DNA of 64,000 bases from Orientallactaga sibirica (taxonomy: Eukaryota; Chordata; Mammalia; Rodentia; Dipodidae), in contig JAEOAD010000015.1 in NCBI GenBank assembly GCA_036365145.1, positions 15,059,501 through 15,123,500 of the forward strand. Direction: 5' to 3'. The position numbers were made by a program, and so were the translations under genes. The notes under the pieces were generated by a model, which worked only from the letters and a program-made list of their open reading frames with translations, was not told where the DNA came from and searched no databases. Within the stretch, counting starts at the first letter, position 1. Every line of letters begins with the position of its first letter. This document shows, one piece after another, positions 23,266-34,019 of the stretch.

Positions 23266-23389
23266 CTCTAGAACATATGGAACATGCAGGACTCCAGGGC
23301 CTGTGCGAAACCAGGGCCTCAGACCAGGCATAGGCTGATGTTCCAGCTGCAGGCCTAATAGAAGAGATAGTGATCAGGACGAAAGCAGC
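23266..23389 (+). repeat. Left arm of a 124-bp inverted repeat
   Basis: Its reverse complement matches 24070-24193 with 3 substitutions and no gap in 124 bp. Weaker matching continues outward through a G/C homopolymer (23249-23261) to 'TTTGTAGCTGCT' near 23236. Because the arms pair, the minus-strand frame here and the plus-strand frame at 24055-24258 share a 31-residue identical segment. That follows from the repeat and is not evidence of a gene. The family is not recognised. Confidence 0.95.
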
Positions 23390-24069
23390 AGCGTATAAGG
23401 GGAGTGGTTTGCTGTGTTGGACATATGGATACTGACCTTTTTGCCAGAATTGCATGACATAAGTGCTCGAATAAACAAAACTTTCATTTCTGGGAGCCTA
23501 TCAGATTGAAACAAGAAATGGAAGTGCTTCTATGATATGATCACATCACCTAGCATCAAGGTGTGGTCAGCCTCCCCATTTCTTTTCCTGCCTCCTTAGC
23601 AATATCCGCTGTTAAGACCTGGTGTCTTATACAATGTAGACAAGCAGAGTGCATATGCAGTAGATGAAGACAGTATGAAGTCAGATAAGGAAGCTATTAA
23701 TGCATAAATTATGTTCCATGAAAATTGTTATGCATATGGCTAGGATCCTCAATCCCTACTGGGATTGCTGCTCTATGGTACTTCATTACGTCCTAGGGCT
23801 CAGAGCATAGCTTCCGAGAAGATTTGGACATTGGACTAGGCTTTTGGAAAGTGCAGGATTCTTTAGGACATGCAAGAGGAAGAGTGTCTTATGATACATC
23901 AGGGGAATGGGGTGGTATGTGGAGAAATAAAACCTGATCAAGGACCTCTGCAAGGGGCACATCCAGAGAGAAAAGATGGTGTCCTCTGAGGCTTCCTCTT
24001 GGAGCACCCCACAAAAGTGATTTGATGAGAATGTAAACTCCTGGGCAGAGTATCTTGGCCAGTATCTTG
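23390..24069. other. 680-bp spacer between the inverted arms
   Basis: No repeat or gene recognised. Just inside the left arm is 'GCTCGAATAAACAAAAC', which contains an AATAAA polyadenylation-type signal. This would fit the end of a retroelement LTR on the plus strand, but I could not identify one. Confidence 0.4.
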
Positions 24070-24193
24070 GCTGCTTTCATCCTGATCACTGTCTCTTCTA
24101 TTAGGCCTGCAGCTGGAACATCAGCCTATGCCTGGTCTGAGGCCCTGGTTTCGCACAGGCCCTGGAGTCCTGCATGTTCCATATGCTCTAGAG
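24070..24193 (-). repeat. Right arm of the 124-bp inverted repeat
   Basis: Starts 'GCTGCTTTCATCCTGATCAC' and ends 'CCATATGCTCTAGAG'. It is 121/124 identical to the reverse complement of 23266-23389. A C-rich tract and 'CTGCTGCTACAAACCA' follow, mirroring the outer flank of the left arm. The flanks beyond that differ. Confidence 0.95.
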
Positions 24194-24239
24194 CACCCCC
24201 CTTCCCTCACCCCCCTGCTGCTACAAACCAAGAGAGAAA

Positions 24240-25470
24240 TGGCAGCTCTCCACTCTAGTCAGCCCAGCTTCGGTGGGAGCCCAGGAACCCCCAGGTGCCG
24301 GCTCCTGGGCCTGTGTCACTGCCTTTCTGCCAGAGACAACCGGCCCCTTACACACCAAAGTTTGACATCACTCAAAGGCTGCTTCAACTCATCTTCCCCC
24401 ACACCCTAAGCCACCACTTGTTTATCTGTAGAGTGGGAGGAACATCCTTCCTTCAGCCTTTGTGAAAAGACTATTCGCCACAGGAAAGGGTGATTGCACT
24501 GGGTAGCAATAACTGAATGGACTACAAAGCTAAGGAATGAGCCAGAAGACCTGTCCTGGAAATACAAGCCCTGCTGCTCCTCGGGCTGCTCTGAGAAAGC
24601 ACAAGGAGCTATTGCAGCTTCACAGTCATCATCGGACAATGGGCACCTGGTGTGCAACTGCAGGAGCCGCTGTGACGTTCAGCGAGATTAAATAAGTGTC
24701 CTGATTCAGTGCCCTGCCACAGCAAGGTGCCAGTTCTGTTGGCTTTCTCTCTGCTGCTGTCAGCATCTCCTCTGTTCTTTCCCCACTCTTGAAGGACTGA
24801 GCCAGGACCTGCCTCTCTTTCCCCTGGCCCAGATAGAAATCACACAGCTCAGTAGAACAGGTCTCTGGAGAGCCATGACTCCCAATTCTTCCCAAATTGT
24901 GGGTGCTGACTAATGGTTTTCCTGGACATTGGACTAATGACAAGACATTGCTAGGGCCCTCTGAATTTACCCCCTGCAGTGCCCTCCCAGTGTGTTTGGG
25001 CTAGCCTCTATGGCCGTCATCAAACAGCAAGCTCATAAAGCTGGCTCATCTTCCAGGGAGCAGAGCAGCTCCATGGGCTATATTGCAAATGCTTGACCCC
25101 CCAGATACCTCCAGGTCACGGCGATTTATTAGTTGAAATGTGCAGTTCAGCAGATGACATTTTAAAAGGTGTTTTATTGCTTTGTGACCTGTGTGCATTG
25201 CAGGGTAATTCCAAGGCTTTGCATTTGTAGTGACCATCCAAGATGCAATGCCTCCAAAAAAAGCCTCCTCCTGCTTGCCCAGAACAGAACACCCAGGTGT
25301 AGTAGACACCCGAAACTCAGCTCATCACATTCAAAATCTCAGACTCTCCTCCTGCCCCAAGCTGAGACTTGATGCCCAGCTCAGTGAGAGGACTAACTGC
25401 AGAAAATCTGGCTGGAAGGAGACTCACATCAAATCTCCCCAAAGGTCATAGAAGTCAGAATATGGCATGT
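24240..25470. other. Repeat-poor stretch
   Basis: No repeat recognised. The segment 25080-25215 ('CCAGGTCACGGCGATTTATT', 'TAGTTGAAATGTGCAGTTCA') has the mixed AT/GC texture often seen in conserved noncoding elements, but only alignment could show that. Open frames of 65-104 codons have no known domain. Confidence 0.4.
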
Positions 25471-25474
25471 ACAT

Positions 25475-25565
25475 TGGTAAACTGAGGCTCAGAGAGGTAA
25501 GGGGACTTAATCAAAGTCAAAGGGCTCATCTATGATAGCACTGAGCCTGGAATCCCCCAACAGCA
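25475..25565 (+). mobile_element. MIR fragment
   Basis: 'GGTAAACTGAGGCTCAGAGA' followed by 'GTAAGGGGACTTAATCAAAG' and 'ACTGAGCCTGGAATCCC' is a typical MIR core. Confidence 0.68.
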
Positions 25566-26209
25566 TCCCAAGCATTGCACACCACCAACCACATCTACTA
25601 AGATTTCCATTGTGGCCTGCTTGAAGAATGAGTTCTACAACTTCCTTTGCAATGACCCTGCCACAGAGAGAAGCAGGAAGGCAGGCCACTAGGAAATCTC
25701 TAATAGCTCCCAAACAATGCCACCGACTTCTCTCTCTAAGGCAGAGGACATATACCTGGTGGGGGACAGTCTTTACTGCCTGAGGCCTCTTCTAGCAGCA
25801 TGACACAGAGCACACAGCAACACATGATTTTGCCAGTGGCATAGCAGCTCCTTCTGTCCACTCCACTGGCTTATTCTAGTTCAATGAAAATGAACTTGGG
25901 AGTTCATTTCTTGAGACCACACAGTTGGGCTTAGAGGCTTCCCTGTAGCCCTCAGATTTTAATGGATTGTAGAACTGTCCCCAATCTTATAATTATAGTG
26001 CCCCTTCTGATGCTGCACCTAACCATGAACTTCGGTGGGCAGGGGTCAGGGATGAACCACTCCTGTCTCCCTAAGACTTTGCTCACACTTGTCTCAATGG
26101 AAATGTTCATTCTAAGGAGATCTGACTGAGTTGAGCTCCAAATCTGCCACTCTCACGAATGGTGTCTCTTACTTTGAACTTTCCCCTGCAAGTAGTAGAA
26201 ATGTTGACG
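25566..26209. other. Unassigned DNA
   Basis: No gene or repeat recognised. Confidence 0.45.
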
Positions 26210-26228
26210 AATATGTTTCTAAGCTTGA

Positions 26229-26404
26229 AGCTGGGTGTGGTGGCGCACGCCTTTAATCCCAGCACTCGGGAGGCAGAGGTAGGAGGATCACTGTGAGTTC
26301 GAGGCCACTCTGAGACTACATAGTTAATTCTAGGTCAGCCTGGGCCAGAGTGAGACCTTACCTTGAAAAACCAAAAAAAAAAATTAAAAAAATAAGTAAA
26401 TTAA
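26229..26404 (+). mobile_element. B1 SINE with exact 19-bp target duplication
   Basis: Full-length B1 ('GTGTGGTGGCGCACGCCTTT', 'GAGACTACATAGTTAATTC', 'CCAGAGTGAGACCTTACCTT') with an A-rich tail. AATATGTTTCTAAGCTTGA occurs at 26210-26228 and 26405-26423 without a mismatch, which marks this as a comparatively recent insertion. Confidence 0.97.
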
Positions 26405-26496
26405 AATATGTTTCTAAGCTTGAGACATGATGAAGGCATGTGACCTAAGAATTTCAAGGCTTAGGCCTTTCTTGGTTTAAGGTTAAGATGATAAAA

Positions 26497-26498
<2 letters not shown>

Positions 26499-26534
<36 letters not shown>
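26499..26534. repeat. (AC)n microsatellite
   Basis: Eighteen uninterrupted AC units. Confidence 0.97.
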
Positions 26535-26537
<3 letters not shown>

Positions 26538-26578
26538 TATTTTGTCAAATGATGGCCTTTAAAAAATATATGTTCAGA

Positions 26579-26738
26579 GCCAGGTGTGGTGATGCACACC
26601 TTTAATCCCAGCACTTGAGAGGCAGAGGTAGGAGGATTGTTGTAAGTTTGAGGCTACCCTGAGACTACATAGTGAATTCCAGGTCAGCTTGGGCTAAAGT
26701 GAGACCTTACCTCAAAAAAAAAAAAAAAAAAAAAAAAA
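26579..26738 (+). mobile_element. B1 SINE with A23 tail
   Basis: 'CCAGGTGTGGTGATGCACAC', 'CCTGAGACTACATAGTGAA', 'GTGAGACCTTACCTC' and a poly(A) tail. Abuts an antisense DIP copy. Confidence 0.93.
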
Positions 26739-26739
26739 G

Positions 26740-26930
26740 GTTTAAATTATTTATTTACAAGGAGAGAGAGAGAGAGAATAGGAGTCCAGGGCTTCTTGCC
26801 ATTGCAAACAAACTCCAGATGCATGTGCTACTCTGTGCATCTGGCTTTATGTAGGTACTGGAGAATCAAATGCAGGCTGTTCAGGCCTTGCGAGCCAGCT
26901 CCTGTGGTTAACACCGAGCCTCTCTCCAGC
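26740..26930 (-). mobile_element. DIP-type SINE
   Basis: Reverse complement with a GA run, 'TTGCAAACAAACTCCAGATG', 'GTGCATCTGGCTTTATGTAG' and a head ending 'CCTCTCTCCAGCTCC'. The A-box region is diverged. Confidence 0.88.
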
Positions 26931-26934
26931 TCCT

Positions 26935-28420
26935 CCTTTAGTGGTTTTTCATTCAAGGTCAGTGAAATATATAAGTGGGACCAAAGTGGAAAACATCCAA
27001 TCCCCAAAGTGCCAGCTATTCCATTCCTTTGTCCCTGAGCCAACTCAGTCCTGGATCAGTTCAACAGTCTTTAATGAATGTCCACTCTAAGCCAATTACT
27101 GAAGGAGACATTAGAACTCCAAAAACACATCAGAAATAGCGCCTACTGCCAGAAGTCCATTAGCCTACCAGAAGAGAACCATGAAAAATCAGGTCATCAG
27201 GGCATAAGACAAGTCCTAGAAAGACTTCCCTCAACATAGAGAAGCACAGAAGTGACACCATGAATGTCAGTGTCTGGGGTCATTGCCCACTGGAGGCGGT
27301 GTGGGAACTGTATCAGCGAGTTCGTAGAACTGAGTTTGTGAAGAACTGAGACGGGCCTCCCAGACAGAGTGCATGGCATGAGCGAGGGCCGGGTGTGCAA
27401 AGGCCATGCATCTTCAGTGCCGGTGAGACAGAGTTCAAGCTAGACGTGATAAATTCAGAAACAAGGCTGAGACCCAGCACAGGTTCTTGGGCACTAAGGC
27501 AAATTTATGATATAGGCAACAGGGATCCCTTAGGCGACCATGTAAAGGGTGGATTGAGGTAAGAGCTGCTTGGAGGAGGAAGTCCATTTAAAAGGAGGCA
27601 ATTGTAACATCTAAGAAGGGAGCTGACGAGGTCCTAATTGGGGACAATGGTGATGGAGTGGGCATGAGGAAGGTGCATAAACCACCCAGGGAATACAGAT
27701 TTCCTCCTAGAAAAGTCACTTTAAAAGAGCTATGAGCTTGCTGTGGCCCATGGGGTATTGGGCCTATAGGTGGGTACCCATGCTTAGCAGAAAATATGCC
27801 AGGTGGAGCCCTGGCCATGCCCATTGGATGTTCTGGCAGAATACACAGCATGGGTGCGGAGGAGAAGCAGCCAGCCTCGTGGGTAAGAATTGAAGGATCA
27901 TAAAGACCACATGTGCTGGCCTGTCACTTACAGACGCTGTAACTCCCTGACTTTCCAAAGGTGCACTGCGGTTACAGGCCTGGCAGGGTTCATTTAATTG
28001 GTAGCCTTTGAAATGTTTTTGCTCCCCAGCCTTCATAAAAAGGAAATGAGGGCTGTGGTGGGTGGACGAGGTGTTGAGCTGTTCTGGCTACAAGGCAAGA
28101 GATCAGGCCTTTGATGAGCCGAGGAAATAATCAGTAGCACATGTCCACGATACACTGCCCGACTCACACAGGACTCTAGGAATGCTGGGGGAAGTCCTGA
28201 AGAGAGGCGTGGGAGGGGAGACCTTGGCAGGTGGCTAACTGCACTGCTTGCCAACATCAGGAGTGAGCAGAGGCTGTTTGAGGGCAATGAAGTAGAAAAG
28301 TATGAGCCCTTGAATTTCGAGGAGGTCCCCGTACAGGCCCTGCCTCTCCATTTGCTAGCTGCTGCTCACTATGATAAATGCTGCCTTTCCTTAAACTTGC
28401 TCACTCCTCTACTTGATGGC
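26935..28420. other. Repeat-poor stretch
   Basis: No repeat or exon recognised. Open frames of 67-90 codons on the minus strand have no known domain. Confidence 0.42.
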
Positions 28421-28424
28421 TATA

Positions 28425-28482
28425 GAATGAGTTGTAGGCCAGCCTGGGCTACATAGCAGGACCTTGTTTCGAAAAAATCGAG
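28425..28482 (+). mobile_element. B1 or B3 3' fragment
   Basis: 'GGCCAGCCTGGGCTACATAG' and 'CAGGACCTTGTTTCGAAAAA' only. The left part is missing. Confidence 0.65.
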
Positions 28483-28554
28483 GACCTAGCATTTGTTTCC
28501 CAGATTTTCAATGGTTCACTGAGTGGCAATAGCGTATAAGGGTTAGAAAAAGCC

Positions 28555-28770
28555 TCAACGTGAGGGTGAGGTGATAGGTGACCTCAGCTCAAATCCCTGA
28601 GCAATACCAACAAGCAGCACTCCCTGGGAGAGTCACCAAACCCCACTGAATATGTGACTCTTGTTTTGAAAACCAGGGCAAGGATGACACTCACATCACA
28701 AAGGGGATGTTAAGATTATAGAAGATGGCGTGTGTGCGTCAGCACCAAGCAAGCTCTCATTCCATAGGAA
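28555..28770 (+). mobile_element. MIR-like element
   Basis: 'GACCTCAGCTCAAATCCCTG', 'GGGAGAGTCACCAAACCCC' and 'CAGCACCAAGCAAGCTCTCA' follow MIR order at low similarity. Confidence 0.5.
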
Positions 28771-28971
28771 AAGGTGGTTGCTATCAGAAGGGGCTAAGTG
28801 CTTCAAGCAGAGGAAGGCACTCATTGTTCTCTGAACTCTGGCAGACTGGGACCCTGAAAGTTAACCCCTGATTCTGCATCGAGTGATGTTCTGAGTAAGG
28901 ACCATTTATGTTATTCATTTAGCCCCAGCTCCACTACTCTGATACCCATTTTAGAAATAGGACTAGTTTGA

Positions 28972-29996
28972 GAAACTTTTCAATGCCAGGGATGGGATAC
29001 CTTCCAGTGAGTTGTTGGCCAGGGAGGTCACAGATACCCCCAAAATATTATAGACCATTGCCAAGCCCTTGGTTTCCCACCAGGAATAGATGGTAAGACC
29101 CTATTGCTGAAGACTCCACATACTTGGGTGGTAAGTTCACTGAGAAAACCTGCTGGAGCTGAGCTGAAAGCCTCCTCCATGAGGACCAGCTGACAGAAAG
29201 TTGGAAAAAGCTACACTGCATACAGGTCAATGGGAGAGAGAAAACACCATTGAAGGTACTCAACAGTGAGCAGTGCAAGCTTTAAATTTGGCCAGCCAGG
29301 CCAAATGAGCCAATGGGTGCAATAGTGGCATGTCTGTTATGGGGGAAACCAACTGCTCTCTAATTGAACTGGAGGCCCGCTCCATGGGAGGGAACACATC
29401 CCTGATACTGAAAACATACAACAGGGGTAGTCATGAGCCCTAAGGGTGTAATGTCTGCTGGAGTCTCGCTAAATGTATATACTATGCTCACCAAACTGCC
29501 TAGTAAGCACTTCTCTTAATGTCCACACCCATATATTAATGCTACTCTCACTTTTGGTTAGAGAAGCTTCTCTTTTCAGACAGTGGTAACCTTGGGATGA
29601 TTCAGAAGGCACCATGGTGCTGAGAAGAAGTGACAGAGGAGTGCTCAGCACTGAAACGTCTCAAACCTACCTTCCAAGGCTCAGGGGCCATTGCAGAAGA
29701 GAGGATGGAAAGAATGTAAGAGCCAAAGAAAGAGTAGGACTCCTTACAACATGCTCCTCCAGACACAAAATGGCCTGGATGTCCATGACCTTGCAGTGCC
29801 TGACACTACCTACACAAAACCATCATAATAGAAAGAAAAGATCATGACATCAAACTGAAAAGAGACTGATTGAGAGAGGGGGAGGGGATATGACGGAGAG
29901 TGAAGTTTCAAAGGGGAAAGTGGGGGGGAGGGAGGGAAATAACATGGATATTGTCTATAATTAAAGAAGTTGTCAATAAAAATAAAAATTAAAAAA
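28972..29996 (+). mobile_element. 5'-truncated L1 3' UTR with 17-bp target duplication
   Basis: About 1 kb of rodent L1 3' UTR ('CTGCTCTCTAATTGAACTGG', 'GGCCCGCTCCATGGGAGGGA', a G-rich patch at 29875-29940 and an 'AAGTTGTCAATAAAAATAAA' tail). AAATAGGACTAGTTTGA occurs at 28955-28971 and 29997-30013 exactly, so both ends are fixed. The 60-77 codon frames inside it are repeat sequence. Confidence 0.9.
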
Positions 29997-30164
29997 AAAT
30001 AGGACTAGTTTGAAGAAATGACCTGGGCCACACGGACTAGGGTTTGAATTCTGAAGATTACTCTGGAGCCTGAGTTCTTAACCACTGCAGGGCAGGCCTG
30101 ATGACAGCATCGCTGGCAACCACTGGCCCTTGTACGTGGAACCTTCGATTGTCTTCCATTGTCT

Positions 30165-30350
30165 TGTATTTACTGAAAGACTATTGTGTGCCGGACATAT
30201 CACATAATCTCATCACATGCTCATCACCATGTGAGCTAATTTATATTGTCTCTATCTTACAGATTAGGTAAGAAATCCACAGAGGTCATTCATTCATAGC
30301 CTCAAGGCCAGTGGTCTGTCAATTGAATCTATGCTTCCTCTGTAAGCCCT
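30165..30350 (+). mobile_element. MIR element
   Basis: 'GACTATTGTGTGCCGGACAT', 'ATTTATATTGTCTCTATCTT', 'ACAGATTAGGTAAGAAATCC' and 'CAGTGGTCTGTCAATTGAAT' follow MIR from end to end. Confidence 0.7.
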
Positions 30351-30354
30351 ACTC

Positions 30355-32975
30355 TCTTCATGCCATTGCAAAGGAATACAGCAGAGATGTGTGAATGGTA
30401 AGCATGCTTCCTTGTATTTTGTCTAAGGCCCTTTGAAGGACCTTTGCTTTTCTCTACAAAGCAGGTATTTTCATCCCAGTTATACCTGAGGAACCTGAGA
30501 ATGAAGCCTATTAACCAACTTCCCCCAGGTCAGAAAGCAAGGCTCCAAGGCCTGGTTCACTATCTTCCCCTCAAAAAGCACAGAGGGAAGTGTGTGGAAT
30601 TTAACTCAAAGCCCCTTTCCAAAACGAAGTCATTTTCCTGGGTCATATTCTGGACAACCATGTCCCATTCAGAATTTGGGAAGCCCCTCAAGAGGGGCAG
30701 GCCACACACCCTGCCTCCCCACTCCGCCCCCCTCCACCACTAGGAGCTGTACATACCGCCCCTACCTAGGGGTTGGCAGCATCAGATGCTGCTTTAATTA
30801 GATTGCCATGGTAACAGGCTGTAGCAGAACAATAGACAGTTGTGTACTTTCCAGAATCGTCAGCTTCAGACAAGGCCCTGCTAACTGTAATTATGCTGGA
30901 GTGGAAGCAGATCTTCATGTCTGGGGAGAATAAAGCACCCTCCTTGCTAGGCTCACTACCTTTGGTATTGGAACATCAGGGCTCCGGACCCCGAGTGGGT
31001 TCATTGTTTGCATTCACGTTGTGAAAGGTTCAAACCCACTTAAAGATGATAATGTTTCTTTCCTGGGTGTTGGATTGTATGTTCCCAGAGGGGAGCCAAG
31101 AGCAAGGTAAAGCAGGGATAATGTTTCCACAGGTAGCCTGAGTGAGTACACAGGGGCCAGGTGCTTCCTACAATCCTTCCCTTACTATCACTTAAGCGTC
31201 CCCAGCGGGTGTCATGAGCCCCTCTTTACCAGTCAGGAGACAAACTGACAGGGGGAGCTTGGTGCTATACTGAGGAACGAGGGAATGTGTGACCCCTGCA
31301 TGCTTGGCTCTGAGGCCCCAGTGCCCTGCTCTAAGGAGACATCAGCTGCCCTTCTAAGACAGTTCTGGGTCTTCCTTCTGATGAAATGTGATAGTTCTCC
31401 TTTAATCAGGTTAGTTTTGCTCCTCTGATAAGACACAGCTCACTCTAGCCATCAGAGTCACCGAGACCCATAAATAACAGAAAGATCATTTAAAAATAAA
31501 TTACCAACTGAAAGTCAGGAAAACCGCATCCTGGGGTTGTTGCTCTCTGGACTTGCCATAAATCTGTTTTCTTTTCAGCTCTGCAGTGGCCAGGGTCACC
31601 GATCATAAAGAGCTTCCACAGAGAAATTTGAAAAATCTCAGCAAGATGGGGCATGCGGGAGTCATTGCAAAGGCATCTGTGACTTTGCCATCAAGCCCAA
31701 TTGGAAGATGCAGCCTGCAGGCTAGGCAGGCAGGCAGGGAGGGCACACACACTCAGAGGAGCCAGCTGCTGCCCTGCCGACTGGGATTTCAGGGGCATGC
31801 TGAGAAGACCCCAACTCTTAAAATGCTCTGCTGCCTGACCTACTTTCCCCAGAAGGCAGGAAATGTCAGTCCTGCCTCAGCACCAAGCTGCATTCCCAGT
31901 GGAGATGGGACCCAGTGACCCCAATTCATGCAAATTGAAGGTGAATTGACTTCAGGTTTTGCTTTTCTGAAGAGCTCCCCTGTGTGGGAGGGCAGGGGAG
32001 AGAGAATGATCCTTGAGGGGAGGCACAAGTCAGGGGGTTGAGGAGAACAGCAGAGCGGACAGGGGGGACAGTGGAAAGCAGACAGGACCAGCTCCCTATA
32101 GACAGCCCTACATTCTGCATGAGAGAACCGGTATTATGGTGGCCTTGAGGAGCCTTTGGGCAGGTGACAAGGCTGATGTCAAGCCATCTCATCTTCTGCC
32201 TTCCTGTGTTGTGAGGTTTCAATGAAATGGTGCCCTCCAGGCTCCTGCTCACTAAGAGTGAAGGTGGAGGTGTGGGGGAGGGTAACTGGCCTCTCTGTGC
32301 ATGCGCATAGAGCAGCTGTAGGGGGACATGAGCCCCTTCCCATTCCCAAAACTACCTCCTTGCCCTCTCTTCTCAGCCAGCAGGACCTCCTTAAGAAGCC
32401 ACTACTTACCCCGAAAGACCCAGTATTTCAAGTCAATGGCAATCTGAACTGCAAGCATAATTCAGAATTATTTTGAAGAGGGGTTAAAATTGTGGGCTTA
32501 ATGCCTTCTAAAAAGTGTGAGGATAGCTCTTTTCCTTACAGGATAAATGTGTAGTATGTGGACAGAGATCTGATCACTCGTGTACAAGCCCAGAGTTCTA
32601 CCACCCCTGATATCTATCCACGGACTACCCTCTGGAAGACTCAGGGGAGGATCTCTGCTCCGGTCTCATCTGCTCTTTTTAGAAAGGATTCAAAAGAAAG
32701 AGGAAAGGTCTGAGTCCAGGTCACAAGGTGAGTGCTTCCCCAGGAGCAAGTTGAGGATGCTGGCTATCACCTTGTCATCATAGTGAAAAACGCACTCCCT
32801 CCCAAGCTGGGAGTCTGAAGCTCTGAGTTCCTATTTCTTCTTATTGGCTTCCTCTGTGAGCTTGGATGAAGCCCTCCTGTGTTTGTCTTATGGGCAGGGG
32901 CTTGGGGAGAAGCTACAGCCACTTCCTGATAGGCTTCTAATTTCTCATAGCCACTCTGCAATGTGTTCTCGATGA
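30355..32975. other. 2.6-kb repeat-poor stretch
   Basis: Apart from a weak MIR-like patch (30460-30545) no repeat is seen. It holds the X-box/palindrome cluster at 30776-30815. A second compositionally similar patch lies at 31441-31720. The open frame 31586-31918 (110 codons) sits just after a pyrimidine-AG ('TTTTCTTTTCAG', 31568-31579) but shows no known domain. Confidence 0.42.
30776..30815 (+). promoter_or_regulatory. Candidate enhancer core: palindrome, homeodomain-type site, RFX X-box
   Basis: A perfect palindrome GCAGCATC-A-GATGCTGC (30776-30792) is followed directly by TTAATTAG (30794-30801) and ATTGCCATGGTAAC (30802-30815). The last differs at one position from the RFX X-box GTTGCCATGGYAAC. 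RFX factors bind such imperfect inverted repeats, and homeodomain proteins bind TAATTA cores (established). That this cluster acts as an enhancer is inference. It lies in a repeat-poor segment. Confidence 0.4.
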
Positions 32976-32979
32976 AGCA

Positions 32980-33335
32980 GACAAAATCATTTTTGCAAGT
33001 TAAAATCCCATCATGTACCTCTCTTGCTTAAAATCCTTTGATCACTCCCCAACATCTTTGTGGGACCAATAAGCAAATAGACCAAATAGACCGTGTGACA
33101 CACTTTCAGAGGCCCTAGAGAAGGGATACCTGCACAGGCCTGCAGGGGCCCGAAGGCAAGGCCCTCCAAAGCACACCTAGCTTACAGCCCTCCAACCTCT
33201 CTGTGCTTCATCCCATACTCTGCTCTGGTAAAGAGGAAGGGCCCTCACACTGCAGGGACCAGATGCATGATTCTTTCTTTTTGTTGCTACTTTGCCTTCC
33301 ACCCTGAACCCCAGTACCTCCTATTCACTCCTCAG
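32980..33335 (+). mobile_element. L2 fragment
   Basis: 'CCTCTCTTGCTTAAAATCCT', 'TTGATCACTCCCCAACATC' and 'AGCCCTCCAACCTCTCTGTG' correspond to the L2 3' region ('CCTGCTTAAAACCCTCCAATGG...'). Heavily diverged. Confidence 0.5.
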
Positions 33336-33339
33336 CCTT

Positions 33340-33822
33340 CACCTTTGTTATTTTCTCAATAAAGTCCCACCCAGGTTTAGCTTACTTGAATCACAGTGCA
33401 GTGAGGCCCTGAAAGGTTATCTACACTGAAGGGATTCAATACCAGGGATTTTAAAGCCAGGAATACGATGGCTAATAAGCTTTTAAAAATTAACATGGAG
33501 TTTATTCAGAAATCCAAGACTTTAGAAAGAAATGGGGTTCTTAGGATATAGAAATTCAGAGAAGAGGTGGGTAGAGTTTGTGCTGTGAACACCAAGCACC
33601 TGTCACACATGTGTGGCCAGGGTCTCTCTGCAAAGGCCCAAGACAGTACTTGGACGTTTGTATGTGAACTGATCACATTCACAGGAATCACTGAGACCTG
33701 GTGGGAGGGGGAAGTCTCCTATTTATATGACAGATGCCAAGTGCAGTGGAGGGGCACTGGGGCCTTCAGACCACCAAAAACTTCTAGTATTGGTACTCTC
33801 TCCACTGCTACTGTGAAGAGCT
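33340..33822. other. Unassigned DNA
   Basis: No gene or repeat recognised. A pair of 61-85 codon frames overlap antisense to each other. Confidence 0.42.
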
Positions 33823-33837
33823 AAAGAAAGAAAAAGG

Positions 33838-34001
33838 GCCGGGCGTGGTGGCGCACGCCTTTAATCCCAGCACTAGGGAGGCAGAGGTAGGAGGATTGCC
33901 ATGAGTTCAAGGCCACCCTGAGACTACGTAGTTAATTCCAGGTCAGCCTGGGCCAGAGTGAGACCCTACCTCGAAAAAAAAAAAAAAAAAAAAAAAAAAA
34001 G
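33838..34001 (+). mobile_element. B1 SINE, youngest-looking copy
   Basis: 'GGCCGGGCGTGGTGGCGCAC' with its CpGs intact, 'CCTGAGACTACGTAGTTAAT' and 'GAGACCCTACCTCG', then about 27 A. AAAGAAAGAAAAAGG occurs at 33823-33837 and 34002-34016 exactly. Intact CpGs, a long pure tail and an exact duplication all point to recent insertion. Confidence 0.97.
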
Positions 34002-34019
34002 AAAGAAAGAAAAAGGAAG

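Noticed and set aside
23144..24258. Two open frames sharing a 31-residue identical segment, suggesting a duplicated gene
   Set aside because: The identity follows from the 124-bp inverted DNA repeat. The three differences show no coding pattern and the matching extends through a homopolymer.
31586..31918. 110-codon open frame after a pyrimidine-AG acceptor
   Set aside because: No domain, no donor site and no codon-like composition were seen. Without transcripts or conservation I do not call it an exon.
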